Assembly: GCA_012839665.1 (NCBI GenBank)
Contig: DUMX01000314.1
Span: 1 to 14,195 of the forward strand
Length of the DNA stretch: 14,195 nt
Direction: 5' to 3'
DNA from: Gelria sp.
Lineage (GTDB): Bacteria > Bacillota > Syntrophomonadia > Syntrophomonadales > Syntrophomonadaceae
The notes beneath the pieces are model-generated. The model was not told the DNA's origin. It searched no databases and saw only the letters and a program-made list of their open reading frames with translations. The position numbers were made by a program, and so were the translations under genes. Shown one piece after another: positions 1-6,031 of the stretch (within the stretch, counting starts at the first letter, position 1; every line of letters begins with the position of its first letter).

Positions 1-200
1 CAGTTAGTGGTTGTACCGAAGGTATGGCACCACCTGGGTATACATAACTCCTATCCGCGGCTGGCCCGAGTGTGCGAGGTACTGCGGCGAATAGTAGTTA
101 TGTATACCCGACCTCGCGCACTCGGGCCAGCCGCGAATAGGAGTTATGTATACCCAGGTGGTGCCAGGTAAGAGCTCAGTTAGTGGTTGTACCGAAGGTA
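1..200. repeat. 24-bp perfect direct repeats bracketing a palindrome
   Basis: Positions 1-24 and 177-200 are identical (begin CAGTTAGTGG, end CCGAAGGTA). They bracket the palindrome at 25-166, so the unit is 176 bp from one repeat to the next. The sequence after each copy differs (TGGCACC versus GCATCAG). The repeats are too long for an ordinary target-site duplication. They could be the edges of a tandem unit continuing left of the window, or recombination or processing sites. The repeats are certain; their role is unknown. Confidence 0.85.
25..166. repeat. Near-perfect palindrome, 56-bp arms, 30-nt loop
   Basis: The left arm (25-80) and right arm (111-166) are reverse complements with only two mismatches in 56 positions; one of these would be a G-U pair in RNA and the other is A-C (55 against 136). 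The 30-nt loop (81-110) holds a third copy of part of the arm: 87-109 matches 133-155 in 22 of 23 positions. As RNA or single-stranded DNA this would form a very stable hairpin. There is no transposase gene next to it. It could be a MITE-like element, a structured RNA or a replication or recombination structure. Confidence 0.85.
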
Positions 201-236
201 GCATCAGCTCACTGATGCCTTGATTACATTATTATA

Positions 237-382
237 GTGCTCGCCGCACGGGCATTATAGTCTTGCCAGACGGGCTTATCTCAGTGCTGGCCGCACGGGC
301 CTTATTACAGTCCTTGCTGGACGGGCATTACAGTCTTAGCAGACGGCTTTATCTCAGTCCTCGCCGGACGAGCATCCTTCCG
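237..382. repeat. Two copies of a 73-bp repeat made of three mini-hairpins
   Basis: Six short hairpins start at 237, 260, 284, 310, 333 and 357. Their 4-bp stems are GTGC/GCAC, GTCT/AGAC, GTGC/GCAC, GTCC/GGAC, GTCT/AGAC and GTCC/GGAC, and most are followed by a GGGC-type tail (eroded in the last two units). The spacers show a higher-order unit of three hairpins, 73 bp long, present twice (237-309 and 310-382). Between the copies, hairpins 1 and 4 and hairpins 3 and 6 differ at the third stem pair on both arms (G:C to C:G), so pairing is kept. A seventh, isolated copy of the first hairpin lies at 488-500. The compensated changes point to a maintained fold; the function is unknown. Confidence 0.75.
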
Positions 383-419
383 CCCATCCCTCCTTCGTCG
401 GGACCGGCTCCAGGATAAA

Positions 420-452
420 GAGCAGCGTACCTCCTGCGTCGGTACCCTGCTC
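420..452. other. GC-rich hairpin
   Basis: GAGCAG (420-425) pairs with CTGCTC (447-452), and GTACC (427-431) pairs with GGTAC (441-445). A C-C mismatch separates the two helices and the loop is nine bases. No T-run follows on either strand, so it is not a terminator. It lies between the mini-hairpin array and the large rod and adds to the structured character of the region. Confidence 0.5.
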
Positions 453-666
453 ACGGCTGGGCTCTTATCGTCGCCCATCCGATTATCGTGCTCGCCGCAC
501 GGACATCCGAATACCATGCACCTCCGCATCGGCTCTGCTACGGTTGCTAGTTCCTCTCTCCCTTCGCTGCGCCATTGACTCCGGGGCATCGTATCGGATA
601 GGAGACCGTACCCTTCGGTAGCCTGCCGGCCTTTGGTTCTTAACTGGCCAGCACCCTACCGGAGGG

Positions 667-879
667 GCGCGCACAAGTGAGGAAGGGATAAGGCGGGCTT
701 GGCTCTGGTCGTCGTTCCTCCTCCCTCCGGCCTGGACTGATCCCGTCGCGGGGACTGTTGGGAAACTTAGGCGACGGCATACCGGGGAGGGGGTTATGGG
801 TACTCCGCCGCCGTTATCAGTTTACCGTCCCCGCGCCACCCGTCCAGGCTGCCCGCCTTATCCCTTATTATGTGCGCGC
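667..879. ncRNA. Candidate structured RNA: ~213-nt rod of stacked helices
   Basis: Nested complementary blocks fall in the correct order for one long rod. They are 667-675 with 871-879 (9 bp), 683-698 with 851-866 (16 bp perfect), 729-737 with 842-850 (9 bp with one G-U), 747-755 with 827-835 (9 bp), and 770-777 with 805-812 (8 bp with one mismatch). The branch 699-728 is left unpaired and includes a block (723-730) that can instead pair with 659-666. No open frame here looks like protein. I do not recognise a known RNA class, and strand and promoter are unresolved. It could also act as a DNA palindrome. Confidence 0.45.
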
Positions 880-1362
880 TAGGGTACTGGCTCCAGCACC
901 CAGGGATGAGGTACAGTTTAGAAATGGTCTGCAGCAATCTCGACCGGCTAATCCGGGGGCATTACGGTTGAACTCGTGCCATGGCATCGAATCGAGTAAC
1001 TGGCATCTGTTGACTTGGCCTGGCATGGTAATGGTGGCGGACCGGAGAGCCTGACCTGGCGCCCTGACGTCTGGGCCGCAATTGTAGATTGAACCGGAAA
1101 TAGCGAAATGAGGCGGCCGCATGGTCATCTAGTTGGATAGTACCGGACAATAAATTTGCGGGAAAAGAGATATTAACGTATCGGGAGATTAAGCAATTGT
1201 TGCTTTATTATAGGTAGCAAAGCAAGATGTAACAGGCGACTGAAGCTGGAGGGAGGTCGACCACCAACCGGAGTCTCATTCCCATCTCTAAACAGAGGGG
1301 AATGAATAGGCCCGGAATAGTGTTAGCTAACAAGGTTTCCTGCACTGTGTATCCATATAAGA
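880..1362. other. Gene-free stretch with one hairpin
   Basis: No convincing coding sequence is visible on either strand. The base composition changes from GC-rich before about 1140 to more AT-rich after it. The clearest structure is a hairpin at 1276-1305: TCATTCCC pairs with GGGAATGA and CTCT with AGAG, with a two-base bulge and an AAAC loop. It is not followed by a T-run. Confidence 0.5.
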
Positions 1363-1387
1363 AAAGACCCGGCTTAACCAGGTCTTT
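1363..1387 (-). terminator. Rho-independent terminator of the YvrJ operon
   Basis: AAAGACC (1363-1369) pairs with GGTCTTT (1381-1387), extended by GG/CC inside the loop. Read on the minus strand, the stem ends in a T-rich tract. It lies 23 bp beyond the stop codon of the last leftward gene. Confidence 0.75.
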
Positions 1388-1409
1388 CATGCTGAATTAA
1401 TCTTAACCC

Positions 1410-1739
1410 TCAAAAAACTATCTTCTCCACCTTAACCCCCTTAGCCGTCCAGTACTGGTCTTTCACCCACTGGTGGAACGACACCGGATCGTAGGTATCG
1501 GTGGGGTTATCCAGGGCAGCCCGGGCCTCCTCCATGCTGTAAAAGGTTTCGGCCAGTTCGCTGACCATAACCTTATCACCCTGCATCTCGGCATAAAGAG
1601 CGGCGAAGGTTCCTGGTTCTATATTATTGGCATTAATAATTACCTCCAGGCGCTGTCCCAACTTGCTTAGTTCGCACTGCAGATTTTCCCGCAGCCAGGT
1701 TATAAACAGCGGTAACGTCATTTTCTTAGGTATCTGCAC
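1410..1739 (-). CDS. Hypothetical protein, last gene of the DUF1659/DUF2922/YvrJ cluster
   Basis: This gene encodes about 109 residues, acidic overall, with no membrane segment or signal peptide; I do not recognise the family. The N-terminal half alternates hydrophobic and charged residues as in a small alpha/beta domain, and the C-terminal third is rich in aromatic residues (FHQWVKDQYW). An ATG at 1748 opens the same frame, but AAAGG sits directly against it. The GTG at 1739 has AAAGGATGG with a five-base spacer, so it is the better start. The gene is 14 bp downstream of YvrJ and ends just before a terminator, so it probably shares the cluster's transcript. Codon use and the conserved-looking context support a real gene; its function is unknown. 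Confidence 0.75.
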   Translation of the reverse strand: MQIPKKMTLPLFITWLRENLQCELSKLGQRLEVIINANNIEPGTFAALYAEMQGDKVMVSELAETFYSMEEARAALDNPTDTYDPVSFHQWVKDQYWTAKGVKVEKIVF

Positions 1740-1753
1740 ATTAACCATCCTTT

Positions 1754-1927
1754 CTATTCAGCATTCTTAACTCTGACAGGGAAAGCACAGATGCATTCCC
1801 TTAAATCGGCTATGGCTTCGGTTAGTTTGACCAGTTTGCTTTCTATCCGGATGAGCAGGTAGGCTGCCACCGCAATAGGGAATCCCACATTGGCTATAAA
1901 GCCGGTCAGGCTGGTCATGTCTTCCAT
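1754..1927 (-). CDS. YvrJ family small protein
   Basis: A 57-residue protein with one hydrophobic segment at about residues 7-26 (GFIANVGFPIAVAAYLLIR), followed by an amphipathic stretch ESKLVKLTEAIADLRE. This is the layout of the YvrJ family: a membrane segment containing GFPIAVA and then a short helix. The function of the family is not known to me. AAAGGAAG precedes the ATG at a normal distance. The gene lies downstream of DUF1659 and DUF2922 genes, a common grouping in Bacilli and Clostridia, but a terminator-like hairpin (1958-1984) separates it from them. It may therefore be transcribed only by read-through or from its own promoter. Confidence 0.85.
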   Translation of the reverse strand: MEDMTSLTGFIANVGFPIAVAAYLLIRIESKLVKLTEAIADLRECICAFPVRVKNAE

Positions 1928-1957
1928 CGCTTCACTTCCTTTCTGATTGGTTTAAAA

Positions 1958-1984
1958 AAACGGGCAGGAAGGTCCCGCCCGTTT
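1958..1984 (-). terminator. Intra-cluster terminator or attenuator
   Basis: AAACGGGC (1958-1965) pairs perfectly with GCCCGTTT (1977-1984). On the minus strand the stem is followed by a run of seven Ts. It lies between the DUF2922 stop codon and the YvrJ start, so it should reduce transcription of the two distal genes compared with DUF1659 and DUF2922. Confidence 0.85.
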
Positions 1985-1996
1985 GGTGAACCGGCC

Positions 1997-2221
1997 TTAG
2001 GCCAGGTCGAAATCTTCGACGTCCTTGCTTATTACTCTGGCACCCACTTTGCCGTTGAGGTTGCCAGTCTTGGTTTCAAAAATATTTTTGGCAATTATTG
2101 AATCCATAGTGTTGTTAATATTAGTAGCAGTAACATCTGCCCGTATATCGTATACTCTCATACGATGAGTACGGCCCAGTTCAGTAGCAAAATCCATCTC
2201 CAAAGTCCTCTGAACAGCCAT
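1997..2221 (-). CDS. DUF2922 family protein
   Basis: A 74-residue soluble protein. The N-terminal strand LEMDFATELGRTHRMRV and the central MDSIIAKNIFETKTGNL, followed by KVGARVISKDVEDFDL, match the DUF2922 pattern: a short beta-strand start, a helix ending in IIAKN.F, and a conserved K.GARI.. segment. The family's function is unknown. The gene starts at an ATG after a strong GAAAGGGGGG ribosome binding site, 42 bp downstream of the DUF1659 gene. The two are usually adjacent in Bacilli and Clostridia, so their products may act together. A strong terminator follows the gene. Confidence 0.9.
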   Translation of the reverse strand: MAVQRTLEMDFATELGRTHRMRVYDIRADVTATNINNTMDSIIAKNIFETKTGNLNGKVGARVISKDVEDFDLA

Positions 2222-2263
2222 TTTCTACCCCCCTTTCAAAAATAATATTCTGTCCCTCAATTT

Positions 2264-2488
2264 CTACTGGTTAATCAGCTCCACAATATCCCGGCGCTGC
2301 ACCGCTATTTTGGTCTTATCCTGCAGGTCAAGCAGGTCCTGAGCGATAGCATAGATATTATCGTTGCTGGCTTCAGGTTTTACCCGTTTAAAGGAACGGT
2401 TAACGAAAAGCTGCTGACCTCCGGCTCCGGTTCCATTATCCATGACCAGGACCAGGTCAGTAGAAATGGTGGTTGCACTAACTGCCAT
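2264..2488 (-). CDS. DUF1659 family protein
   Basis: A 74-residue protein whose pattern fits DUF1659. An N-terminal strand with LVLVMDNG leads into QQLFVNRSFKRVKPEASND, then a helix (IYAIAQDLLDLQ) and a C-terminal strand AVQRRDIVELIN. The role of the family is not known. It is the first gene of a leftward cluster and has an excellent ribosome binding site (GAAAGGAGGTG) in front of the ATG. The promoter should lie in 2489-2600, where TATACAT at about 2576-2582 on the minus strand is a possible -10, though no matching -35 box is clear. Confidence 0.9.
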   Translation of the reverse strand: MAVSATTISTDLVLVMDNGTGAGGQQLFVNRSFKRVKPEASNDNIYAIAQDLLDLQDKTKIAVQRRDIVELINQ

Positions 2489-2894
2489 TCTTGTACACCT
2501 CCTTTCGCAATTTCTAACCTTAATATTAATGTTTGTGTCATTGTTCTTTGTTTGGGAAAGGTTCTGTTTTCGTGCAATGTATAATGTGGCCTGGCAGGTG
2601 GATTATCGGGCGGGAGGTGCCTGGGAGTTGGCTAAAGTATTAGCACGATCAGCCCCCGGTCTGTTATTAGTCCCCGCTTCCAGGCGCGTACACCTTTTTC
2701 CCTGGTTTAATCCCCACCAGGCAGAATGGAATATGCTAATTATAAATACCAGATAATATTTATAATTTTTACAAAATAAACAGGATTTCCCCATTTATGT
2801 GACGAATTCTATTTATGTTGCAAATTGGAACTGATTAATCCGGGGGGTGAGTTTAAGAATTTAAAAAATACCAACAAGGAGGAGAAATTATACA
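2489..2894. other. Divergent intergenic region, about 400 bp
   Basis: This separates the leftward DUF1659 cluster from the rightward envelope operon, so promoters for both should be here. The 2760-2870 part is AT-rich, and TTGCAA at 2818-2823 is a possible but weak -35 for the rightward operon. The middle (2577-2756) is more GC-rich and contains a 59-codon open frame without a well-placed ribosome binding site. I do not call it a gene. Confidence 0.4.
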
Positions 2895-3248
2895 GTGAAG
2901 ATTGCAAGTTTGATCCTGGGAATACTGGGGGGTATTGCCGGCCTGATTGCAGCCACTCTTGCATTGGGAGTAGGCGGACTAGGTGCAGCTTTTGATGCTG
3001 AAGGAGCCGGCACGGTTATTGGTTTGGGGTGGAGTGCATTCCTTTTTGCATTAATTGCCATAGTTGGCGGAGCTTTAGCTATTGCTAAACCTAAAGTATC
3101 AGGATGGATGCAATTAATAGCCTGTATTGGCGGACTTATTTCAATTAGTGCATTCTGGACAGTATCATTTATTTTATTGCTTATGGGCACTATCTTTGCA
3201 TTTGTTGGTGCTAAACAGGACAAAAATATTATTGCTCAAAATATATAG
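2895..3248 (+). CDS. Four-helix membrane protein, DUF4064-like
   Basis: A 117-residue protein that is almost entirely hydrophobic, with about four membrane helices: roughly residues 3-27, 42-64, 71-92 and 93-110. The helices are rich in glycine and alanine (GGIAGLIAATLALGVGG, GGALAIAKPK) and a short charged tail KQDKN closes the protein. This matches the DUF4064 type of small Gram-positive membrane proteins, whose function is not established. The start is a GTG with AAGGAGG upstream at a slightly long 12-base spacing. It is the first gene of a three-gene rightward operon; the next gene starts 12 bp after its stop codon. Confidence 0.8.
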   Translation: MKIASLILGILGGIAGLIAATLALGVGGLGAAFDAEGAGTVIGLGWSAFLFALIAIVGGALAIAKPKVSGWMQLIACIGGLISISAFWTVSFILLLMGTIFAFVGAKQDKNIIAQNI

Positions 3249-3260
3249 CGGGGTAATAGT

Positions 3261-3734
3261 TTGAGTTCAAAACAGCAACAGTTGGATTTCGGTATCTTAA
3301 CATTTAATTTTGCAGTTATAAACATTCTTCTGCCTATTATCATTGGTGGTTTTATTTACCTTATTCGTCCCGGCAGCGTACTTATGTTTGAATGGTTTAA
3401 ATCTATTGGGATACCGGGTGACTGGATAGTTGTTTTAAGAAATCATTTAATTATTGTGACCGGCACTTTGCCTGATTGGGTTGGTAATTATTTACCCGAT
3501 GCACTCTGGATGTATTCGTTCTCATGTTTTATTGGTGGATTATGGTATAAGAAATCAAGGCTATTTGAAGTCTTTTGGTTTTCCGTGGTAATGACAGTCG
3601 GGATTGGATTCGAAATTGCACAGCTTTTTCAATTTATCCCCGGGACTTTTGATGTTATAGACATAATTACTTATTTAATTGCTGCTTACATATCAAGAAT
3701 TGTTATTGGTTATACAGGGAGGTTTTATATATGA
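3261..3734 (+). CDS. VanZ-like membrane protein
   Basis: A 157-residue membrane protein with about four helices (roughly residues 15-36, 83-98, 104-121 and 131-150). The last part reads GFEIAQLFQFIPGTFDVIDI, with Glu118, Gln121, Asp131 and Asp134 spaced as in VanZ-type domains (E..Q, then D..D before the final helix). LPDALWMYSF at about 78-87 is also typical of the fold. VanZ gives teicoplanin resistance in enterococci, but most family members are of unknown function, so resistance should not be assumed. The start is TTG with GCGGGG upstream. The stop overlaps the next start by four bases (ATGA), so translation is probably coupled. Confidence 0.7.
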   Translation: MSSKQQQLDFGILTFNFAVINILLPIIIGGFIYLIRPGSVLMFEWFKSIGIPGDWIVVLRNHLIIVTGTLPDWVGNYLPDALWMYSFSCFIGGLWYKKSRLFEVFWFSVVMTVGIGFEIAQLFQFIPGTFDVIDIITYLIAAYISRIVIGYTGRFYI

Positions 3735-4264
3735 ACAGACATTTTTTAAAAATATTAATTACTTTAGTTGGAATATGTCTCTTTGCTGTGTTTGCCTTAG
3801 GCAGCGGGAGCGGAGAGCCTTCCGATGTATCTACAGGAAGCAATGATTCCAAATCTTCTTCATCTGAAAAGGCAGTCCAGCCATTCAAAGTTGCAGCTGA
3901 TTATGAGGGTAACTTTGGCGGATTAAGCCTCAAAATCGCAGAGATTCAAATTGAAGAAAATAGAATATTAGTTGGGATGACAATTACCAACAATTCAGGT
4001 TCAACGTTAAGTTTTTATCCTGATCAGGGAAATGTTGTGATCGGAAATATGCAGCTTGATGCCAATATGTTCGGTGGTGAAGGCGATGCTTCCGGAGAAA
4101 TTCAACCTGGAGTACAAAAATCAGCTGTGATTCATTTTGACGTACCAAAAGGTCAGGCTCTTACCCCCAGTGAGGTTAAAGAAGTACGACTACACTTTGG
4201 CGATGTTTTCAACAGTGATGAATTTGAAAGTACTAAATGTGATATAACAATAAATATTGAATAG
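3731..4264 (+). CDS. Exported or membrane-anchored protein, DUF4352-like
   Basis: A 177-residue protein. A basic start (MNRHFLK) and a hydrophobic stretch at about residues 7-23 form a signal peptide or anchor. There is no lipobox cysteine: the sequence after the hydrophobic segment is ALGSGSGE, so this is not a lipoprotein. A serine-rich linker (about 27-47) leads to a beta-rich domain with the pattern of DUF4352-type, immunoglobulin-like domains (LVGMTITNNSGSTLSF, then ...VQKSAVIHFDVPKG). Such domains sit outside the membrane and are thought to bind ligands or partners. Its four-base overlap with the VanZ-like gene and the shared terminator make it the last gene of the envelope operon. Confidence 0.75.
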   Translation: MNRHFLKILITLVGICLFAVFALGSGSGEPSDVSTGSNDSKSSSSEKAVQPFKVAADYEGNFGGLSLKIAEIQIEENRILVGMTITNNSGSTLSFYPDQGNVVIGNMQLDANMFGGEGDASGEIQPGVQKSAVIHFDVPKGQALTPSEVKEVRLHFGDVFNSDEFESTKCDITINIE

Positions 4265-4297
4265 AGTTACTGTAAAACTATAAATTAGTACGGACAG

Positions 4298-4337
4298 TTG
4301 GCATGTCAGGTGATGGTTTCTTTACCTGACATGCCAA
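4298..4337 (+). terminator. Strong terminator of the envelope operon
   Basis: A perfect 14-bp stem (4298-4311 with 4324-4337, core GGCATGTCAGGT) has a 12-base loop and is followed by TTATATATTTT. It lies 34 bp after the stop codon. Because it is symmetrical it may also serve the leftward winged-helix gene that ends at 4460. Confidence 0.85.
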
Positions 4338-4459
4338 TTATATATTTTACCTGCCTCTCTCATTAACCAAAGGTTGGTTACAAAATCATTACAGCTATAG
4401 AAATCCACAATTTTTGAACCATTCCGGCAATTCAGGTATAGCCTGGGTTGGTATGCCTT

Positions 4460-4810
4460 CTATCCCGATGAGTCTTTGTGTTTTGCCCGCGTATCAGTAA
4501 ACTGCAGGGAACCCGGTACTAAACAATAGCCGATGCCTTTGAGGGTCTCAATGACCTGCCGTTCCTGGCAGTGCCCAAGCTTGCGGCGTAAATTGAAAAT
4601 ATGAAAGCGGGGGTTGCTGCAACTAAAATCCAACGGGTCCACCTGGTCCGCCAGCATATCGGCGGTCACCGGTTTGCCCTCCCGGCGGCGTAAGAGGATT
4701 AGTATGCGTAGCTCGGCACCGGTCAGCTTTTCACCGCTTTTCACCCAGATATCGCCCCGCTCCATATCAACCATTATTTCTTTTTCTATATTCCACTTCA
4801 TTCGGTTCAT
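4460..4810 (-). CDS. Orphan OmpR/PhoB-type winged-helix regulator
   Basis: A 116-residue protein made of only the DNA-binding domain of response regulators (Trans_reg_C). GEKLTGAELRILILLRRREGKPVTADMLADQV gives the first helices, and FHIFNLRRKLG followed by VIETLKGIGYCLV gives the recognition helix and wing. The receiver domain with its phospho-acceptor aspartate is absent, and no histidine kinase is nearby, so activity is unlikely to depend on phosphorylation. The start has AGAAGGAGGAACCC before the ATG. It lies 23 bp downstream of the cysteine-containing small protein, so the two are probably co-transcribed; it may regulate that gene or the neighbouring envelope operon (inference). Confidence 0.85.
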   Translation of the reverse strand: MNRMKWNIEKEIMVDMERGDIWVKSGEKLTGAELRILILLRRREGKPVTADMLADQVDPLDFSCSNPRFHIFNLRRKLGHCQERQVIETLKGIGYCLVPGSLQFTDTRAKHKDSSG

Positions 4811-4833
4811 GGGTTCCTCCTTCTATTGAATAT

Positions 4834-5136
4834 TTAAACCAACATGCTATTATCAGGCCAGGGACGTTCCCAGCGGGAAGGGATCGGAGCCAGTGGCGTC
4901 CGCTGGTTTCCGGAATATTGATAACGTTGGCACTTAACCACCGAACAGATAGTATAGGGCGCATGGCTGCCCACATATACCCTTTCCTCAAAAGCTATAA
5001 TCCAATCCCGGCCGGCAAATGGAACCGCAAAACAGAGGTGCCCGTAAGCCAGGGCACAGCTTAAACAAAGCGATAGGCTGCTGGAATATTTCTTTCCCGG
5101 AATGATCTGCTTAGATGACGTTTTCATCATCGGCAT
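4834..5136 (-). CDS. Small cysteine-containing protein of unknown function
   Basis: About 100 residues. The middle contains CLSCALAYGHLCF and later ICSVVKCQRY, giving Cys-X2-Cys and further cysteines that could bind a metal or cluster. FEERVYVGSHAPYT suggests a compact beta domain. I do not recognise a named family. The frame is open to 5154, but AAAGGAG with a seven-base spacer precedes the ATG at 5136 (MPMMKTSSKQ), which is the better start. The C-terminal tail is rich in proline and arginine. It is first in a two-gene leftward unit with a winged-helix regulator, which suggests a regulator-target or sensor pair (inference). Confidence 0.65.
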   Translation of the reverse strand: MPMMKTSSKQIIPGKKYSSSLSLCLSCALAYGHLCFAVPFAGRDWIIAFEERVYVGSHAPYTICSVVKCQRYQYSGNQRTPLAPIPSRWERPWPDNSMLV

Positions 5137-5359
5137 TAATGAGCTCCTTTCCAATATCCGACCAATTACAATACAACTTTGGCCACACTGCCATAATTGT
5201 AAAAAGTATAAAGGAAGGTATTAATACGGGAGGAATGCGTTGTACCTGGTAAAAGCTATGTAGGAATTTAAGGAAATCTAGTTAAAATAAAGAAGGTTTA
5301 AGTGATTTTGAGTAGAATCATTACTTAAAAGAAGAACCGATTAAATGCGAACCAGGAGT

Positions 5360-5521
5360 TCAGATAACTATCCGTCCCAGGAGGAACTTCGCCACCTGGA
5401 TTATCTGGTTTTCTTCTACTGGAGCAGGACATAAATAAAGGTTGGCTACATCCCGACCAGGCAACAATGGTACATCAGCATAAAACAGCTCAGATGAGTA
5501 ACCGGATTTAATGCAAAGCGG
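5360..5521 (-). pseudogene. Possible 3' remnant of a small gene
   Basis: On the minus strand a frame stays open for 53 codons and reads like a protein C-terminus, with segments such as SELFYADVPLLPGRDVANL and QIIQVAKFLLGRIVI before a TGA. There is no start codon with a ribosome binding site, and a TGA closes the frame upstream. I do not recognise the family. The compositional look (acidic and hydrophobic alternation, few rare residues) is better than chance, but this call is weak. Confidence 0.25.
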
Positions 5522-5689
5522 TCAAAACAGCACTAGCAAAATAAACTGCCACCGGGAGGGGGCAAAAAATCAATACCTCCTCAGGGAACTAATGTTCTTA
5601 TTATAGCATAGTAAGCCGTATGCCGGGAACGTGTGGAGCGCAGCGAAACAGGTTCCCTTTGCCTTTGCCGAGCTTATAGATTCGTCAAA

Positions 5690-5755
5690 GGTCGTGTTAT
5701 CCACCAAGTTCTAAAGGGATAAGACGACCGTACCTGTAACCTTTCGCCGAAGGTT
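5690..5755. other. Paired hairpins upstream of the restriction-like operon
   Basis: GGTCGTGTTATCC (5690-5702) pairs with 5717-5729 over 13 positions with one mismatch. A second hairpin follows directly: AACCTT (5738-5743) with AAGGTT (5750-5755) around TCGCCG. Neither is followed by a T-run. They may be leader RNA of the downstream operon or a remnant of a structured element. Confidence 0.35.
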
Positions 5756-5827
5756 GCGGCAACTACTAACTTATCACCGGGGATACGCTGCAATTTGGAA
5801 CCCAGGGCGGTGGGGGACAGATAACGA

Positions 5828-6015
5828 ATGCTGCAATACTATGATAGCCAACTTCTTGAAGCTAAACGAAATGTTTTGAAAACCTTGAGGATATAAGTGT
5901 TAAAGTAGAAAATGGATTAGATGCTATGTTACGGGAATATTAACCGGAGGAATTACCGGAAGGTAATAAAATCCTCTTATAGCATTTATACCGGTTTGGA
6001 GAAGCCTACCGTTAA
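5828..6015 (+). pseudogene. Broken first gene of the restriction-like operon
   Basis: An ATG at 5828, preceded by GTGGGGGACAG, starts MLQYYDSQLLEAKRNV and then hits a stop in frame. Adding one T to the run of four Ts at about 5873-5876 restores a frame reading FENLEDISVKVENGLDAMLREY. That frame continues through a TAA (5941) and a TAG (5980) to PEELPEGNKILL and HLYRFGEAYR before the final TAA at 6013. The result is a ~62-codon gene with one frameshift and two nonsense codons. It ends 16 bp before the nuclease gene. The family is not recognised; a small regulator or antitoxin-like partner is a guess. Confidence 0.5.
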
Positions 6016-6031
6016 TAGGAGTATTTAAAAA

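Larger units (their letters stand above)
5137..5827. other. Intergenic region of gene debris and hairpins
   Basis: There is no intact gene in about 690 bp. It holds a possible decayed reading frame on the minus strand (5360-5521) and, from about 5610 to 5800, a more GC-rich stretch with several hairpins. The promoter for the leftward gene at 5136 should lie near 5150-5220, where TACAAT occurs on the minus strand at about 5186-5191. Confidence 0.5.

Noticed and set aside
237..500. CRISPR array
   Set aside because: Repeat period is only 23-26 bp with no unique spacers between repeats and no cas genes in the window.
305..1128. Several open frames of 60-98 codons on both strands of the GC-rich region
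   Set aside because: Their translations are arginine- and proline-rich without domain pattern, overlap each other on both strands, and lie across the hairpins; no ribosome binding sites fit.
2577..2756. A 59-codon open frame on the plus strand between the two operons
   Set aside because: The nearest purine-rich site is about 15 bases from the ATG, no family is recognised, and it sits where promoters are expected.
3261..3734. Glycopeptide resistance by the VanZ-like protein
   Set aside because: Only a general family resemblance is seen; no vanHAX genes are nearby and most VanZ-like proteins have no known link to resistance.
5608..5660. Group II intron domain V-like sequence (AAGCCGTATGCCGGGAAC)
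   Set aside because: The opposite arm needed for the domain V hairpin is absent and no maturase or other intron domains are seen.
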